A stretch of DNA of 64,000 bases from Bacillus sp. Marseille-P3661 (GTDB lineage: Bacteria > Bacillota > Bacilli > Bacillales > Bacillaceae_J). Numbering within the stretch: the first letter of the stretch is position 1; every line of letters begins with the position of its first letter. Shown here one piece after another: positions 61,408-64,000 of the stretch. Made by a program: the position numbers and the translations under genes. The stretch is taken from positions 1,518,996 to 1,582,995 of the forward strand of contig NZ_LT965953.1 of assembly GCF_900240995.1 (NCBI RefSeq), written 5' to 3'. The notes under the pieces were generated by a model. It saw nothing but the letters and a program-made list of their open reading frames with translations, did no database searches and had not been told where the DNA came from.

Positions 61408-61625
61408 GGCTCATTACAAATGGGATCCATATTAAACCTGTTTCAATAAACACAAACTTCAATCCGAAAAGCGCTCAGGAATACCATTTTTAACGAGATT
61501 TGTCATTTTAACCATACTATAGAAAGGAAAACCTAATGCATGTGCAGAAATAAATCTATTTAATAGCTAAAATGTCATCCCTTTTTCTTCCAACAGCTTG
61601 TATAATGGCATATACGCGCCGCACA
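61408..61625 (-). pseudogene. Amidohydrolase remnant 2
   Basis: On the minus strand the pieces MPLYKLLEEKGMTF, then LLNRFISAHALGFPFYSMVK, MTNLVKNGIPERF, and after frame changes LKFVFIETGLIWIPFVMSRL correspond in order to FKILEEKRMPLAFH, LNKFMSAHALGFPFYNMIQM, TNLVVNGIPERF and FVFIEAGLTWIPFVMSRL of the intact gene at 41217-42401. Stops, small deletions and frameshifts are present and both ends are missing. It lies upstream of TAXI binding protein 3. Confidence 0.88.
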
Positions 61626-61639
61626 TCTGTAACCTCCTT

Positions 61640-62447
61640 ATTCAAATTTTGTATAAATAATTTGTGTTGCGAAATTCTATTAATCTATGTAATAAATCAC
61701 CTCCTTAACTGAGGATATTTACATGAACACATAACGAGTTCATATGATCTATGATTTAATAGGCAAAAGACTATATCAACGTTTTACACTTAAAAGATAT
61801 AACTGCAAACTGTTGATTTTTTCTACAGCCTACTAATCCACTGATTTAAAAGCTGACATTACAACACTTAATCCTTTTACGTTGAATTAGCAAATTACTT
61901 ATAAATAAAACAACTAGTACTAAACCTTTGAAAAAGTATATTTAAATAAAGAACGGGTGGATTATATTATTATTGGAAAATGGGTGATAAATAAACTTGT
62001 AGTATAGTAGTATTTGCATTAATAAAGCGGAGATTTATAATATATTATTATGATTGGATTATTTTACATCGAATGAAAAATATATAAGTAAAATATAACA
62101 TAATGATTTAGCAATCTTTTCATTGCTCACATAACTCTATAACTTAACTTTTCGCAGTAAAATATTGTTAATTTTTGAATTTTCTTAATTATATAATAAA
62201 TAAAAGTTTTTTTCAATACTTGCTGTTTGATTTTTGCTTAATTTAATAATCCGTATAATAATCTATGGGAATCTAAAAGTTTTTTTCATTTTTTTAAATG
62301 AGTGACAGGACCACATAAGAAATTTGACTTTCTAAAACTAGAACTTAAACAATATATGTTTGTAAATCTTAATTACTAGAGGAATAGACATACAGCTCGA
62401 TTTCGCACCCCTAGTTTAAAAATGCTAAAAAAGAAGGAGAGGATTTT
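61640..62447. other. Long AT-rich intergenic region between TAXI-TRAP 3 and the RpiR gene
   Basis: About 800 bases, very AT-rich, without a gene or clear hairpin. It must hold the divergent promoters of the binding-protein gene and of the RpiR regulator gene. No reliable promoter could be chosen by eye. Confidence 0.4.
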
Positions 62448-63299
62448 ATGTCTAACGTTATAGACCGAGTAAAAAAACTATTACCTACATTACCAGCTAC
62501 CCTCAAAAGAATAGCTAATGTTGTTATAGATGATCCAGAATTTGTAGTTAAAGATAACCTAAATGGACTTGCGATAAAATCAAAAACTAGTGATGCTGCC
62601 GTCGTTCGGTTTGCCAAGCGAGTTGGATACAAAGGTTTCAGAGATCTTCAAATCAGCCTTGCTTATGAACTTGGGGATAGTCACACACAAATGGATCAAG
62701 AAATAGGGTTACACGCAAGTATCGAAACCATTGTTAACGTTTCTTCTAATGCAAATATACACGCCGTAACCGAGTCGCGGGAATTTTTGAATTATACCTC
62801 CGTGGAAAAAGTAATCAATATAATTAAAAAGGCTCGAATTGTTCATATTTTTGCACAAGGCATCAATTACTCAACAGGAATTGATTTATCCTATAATCTT
62901 ATGAAACTTGGCATATTATGCAATGTTTATAATGATTCTTATATGCATGCAGTTGCTGGAGCTATTTCAAGCCCTGATGACGTTGCCTTGGCGATTTCTC
63001 ATAGAGGTTCAAATAAAGAGGTGATTGAATCCTTAACCATTGCACGTCAACATCATGCAAAAACAATTGCTTTAACGACAAGGGTCAATTCGCCAATTAC
63101 TAAAATTGCGGATATATCACTTTGTGTTGCAGAGAAGGAAATAGTATTTCAAGGCGAGCCTTTAACATCCAGAATGAGCATGATGCACCTTGTCGATATT
63201 TTATTCCTTGGAATAGCAGCAAACATGGACGGAAAATCTCTTCAACGCTTAAAGGAAGTAAAAGAAGTACTAAATGAAAAAAGAGATCCTATCCTCTAA
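62448..63299 (+). CDS. MurR/RpiR family transcriptional regulator with SIS domain
   Basis: Regulator of 283 aa. N-terminal HTH_6 (RVKKLLPTLPATLKRIANVV, GLAIKSKTSDAAVVRFAKRV, GYKGFRDLQISLAYEL) and C-terminal SIS sugar-phosphate-like binding domain (IIKKARIVHIFAQGINYSTG, DVALAISHRGSNKEVIESL). ATG with GAAGGAGAGG. Divergent from TAXI-TRAP 3, so it is a candidate regulator of that unit. SIS regulators usually sense phosphosugars, but relatives next to catabolic genes sense other small molecules. Confidence 0.92.
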   Translation: MSNVIDRVKKLLPTLPATLKRIANVVIDDPEFVVKDNLNGLAIKSKTSDAAVVRFAKRVGYKGFRDLQISLAYELGDSHTQMDQEIGLHASIETIVNVSSNANIHAVTESREFLNYTSVEKVINIIKKARIVHIFAQGINYSTGIDLSYNLMKLGILCNVYNDSYMHAVAGAISSPDDVALAISHRGSNKEVIESLTIARQHHAKTIALTTRVNSPITKIADISLCVAEKEIVFQGEPLTSRMSMMHLVDILFLGIAANMDGKSLQRLKEVKEVLNEKRDPIL

Positions 63300-63304
63300 A
63301 AAAA

Positions 63305-63420
63305 CAGAGCCAGGGGGTCAGCTCATCCACTGGCCCAGGGGAAGAGCCAGAGGGACAGGTCCACTGGCCTATCGTATATATTCACGAATCATGCCACTGA
63401 TCCTATCCCTCTGGCTCTAA
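63305..63420 (+). repeat. Palindromic element, compound copy after the RpiR gene
   Basis: A shortened left piece (AGAGCCAGGGGGTCAGCTCA) precedes a full unit GAGCCAGAGGGACAGGTCCA ... CCACTGATCCTATCCCTCTG. It begins six bases after the stop codon. Confidence 0.85.
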
Positions 63421-63480
63421 ACAAAAATAAGCGTGTCCCTTATCTAAGAGATACGCTTCAACTCAATTGCTATTTAATTC

Positions 63481-63614
63481 AGAGAACCAGCGGAAACCAG
63501 AGGGACAGAAACCAGAGGGACAGGTCCACCGGCACTGACTCATTAGCATATACATACTAACTTGCGCCACGGTACCTGTCCCCCTGGCCCTCACCCCTGG
63601 CCCTCTGGTCCTTC
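63481..63614 (+). repeat. Palindromic element, compound copy next to the permease stop
   Basis: GAACCAGCGGAAACCAGAGG with the terminal AAACCAGAGGGACAG doubled, core CCACCGGCACTGACTCATTA, right arm GCGCCACGGTACCTGTCCCC, tail CTGGCCCTCACCCCTGGCCC. It ends seven bases before the stop codon of the amino-acid permease. Confidence 0.9.
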
Positions 63615-63620
63615 CTTAGG

Positions 63621-64000
63621 TTATTCAAATGTATTTTCTTTAAAAACTGATGGAGAGTTCTTAAACCCTTTTGTCGTAATAGCAAGGAAGATGATTCCTG
63701 CAGCTAACCAACAAAATCCAACTGTCTTTCCTATTACATCCATACCTACTAAAATATAACAACAAACTAGAAACCCTAGAATAGGAAACAAAACGTTTGT
63801 AATTAAAAATAGGCCAGATCGCTCTTTTCGTCGTATAAAATATTCTACAAAAACAGATAAGTTTACACATATAAAACCTATTAATGCACCAAATACAACG
63901 ATCGAGAAGAACACACTTAATGGAATGAAAACTGCCCCAATATAACCAACCACAGCCATAAAAATAATACTATTCACTGGAGTCTTATGCTTAGGATGAA
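63621..64000 (-). CDS. Amino-acid permease (APC family), C-terminal part, cut by the window edge
   Basis: The frame stays open to base 64000: HPKHKTPVNSIIFMAVVGYI is the usual start of the late transmembrane part of APC permeases, followed by SVFFSIVVFGALIGFICVNL, SVFVEYFIRRKERSGLFL, and two more hydrophobic segments to the stop at 63621. The apparent internal GTG start is therefore not real. Four transmembrane segments are visible; substrate cannot be told. Confidence 0.82.
   Translation of the reverse strand, partial: HPKHKTPVNSIIFMAVVGYIGAVFIPLSVFFSIVVFGALIGFICVNLSVFVEYFIRRKERSGLFLITNVLFPILGFLVCCYILVGMDVIGKTVGFCWLAAGIIFLAITTKGFKNSPSVFKENTFE

Noticed and set aside
63621-63977. APC permease fragment as a complete 118-aa protein
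   Set aside because: The frame is open to the window edge and upstream residues match the permease family, so the internal GTG is not a start.

Overview
The window looks like a chromosomal segment of a low-GC, Gram-positive, spore-former-type bacterium of the Bacillaceae. The evidence is AGGAGG-type ribosome binding sites, frequent GTG/TTG starts, S-layer-homology and copper-amine-oxidase-like surface domains, and recognisable relatives of Bacillus genes: yrhE/yrhD/yrhF with fdhD, adhA/adhR, copA, a ycnK-like copper regulator, and a ydaO-type c-di-AMP riboswitch. No rRNA, tRNA, CRISPR array or intact transposon was seen. Most genes lie on the minus strand.

Layout. 0.3-5.4 kb: two large secreted proteins, one with SLH domains and one a trypsin-like protease with stalk-type domains and a C-terminal propeller. 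5.8-8 kb: small genes, an apparently orphan c-di-AMP riboswitch, and a divergent polysaccharide deacetylase. 8-12.9 kb: formate dehydrogenase operon. 14-18 kb: a large DUF4011-type helicase-nuclease. 18-27.3 kb: TAXI-TRAP transporter 1, then CocE-type hydrolase, extradiol dioxygenase and sulfatase, with a LysR regulator. 27.5-31.3 kb: SDR, gene stubs, a broken IS110, DUF418 membrane protein. 31.5-43.2 kb: a long catabolic array (Rieske ferredoxin, small protein, amidohydrolase, aldehyde dehydrogenase, ThDP decarboxylase, TAXI-TRAP 2, UbiD decarboxylase, 51-aa zinc ribbon, lactate/malate-type dehydrogenase). 44-48 kb: MFS permease, adhA, adhR, SDR. 48.2-53.1 kb: copper module. 53.2-56.3 kb: small unknown genes and a permease. 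56.4-63.3 kb: aldehyde dehydrogenase 2, TAXI-TRAP 3, RpiR-type regulator. The right edge cuts an amino-acid permease.

How it fits together. Three complete TAXI solute-binding protein/fused TRAP permease pairs sit among decarboxylases, dehydrogenases, an extradiol dioxygenase and a sulfatase. This suggests uptake and breakdown of carboxylated or sulfated aromatic-type compounds; the substrates are not deducible from sequence alone. Two of the three transporter units have a decayed amidohydrolase just upstream of the binding-protein gene, and two related aldehyde dehydrogenases exist, so part of the region probably arose by duplication of an amidohydrolase/TAXI/TRAP/aldehyde-dehydrogenase module followed by decay.

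The most striking non-genic feature is a family of short palindromic elements (ends AGCCAGAGGGACAGGT / ACCTGTCCCTCTGGCT) at about a dozen loci, plus two related-looking families. Every scorable copy of these three families is in the same orientation on the + strand whatever the direction of neighbouring genes, many sit within a few bases of a stop codon, one has replaced the end of a coding sequence, and two mark the edge of truncated genes.
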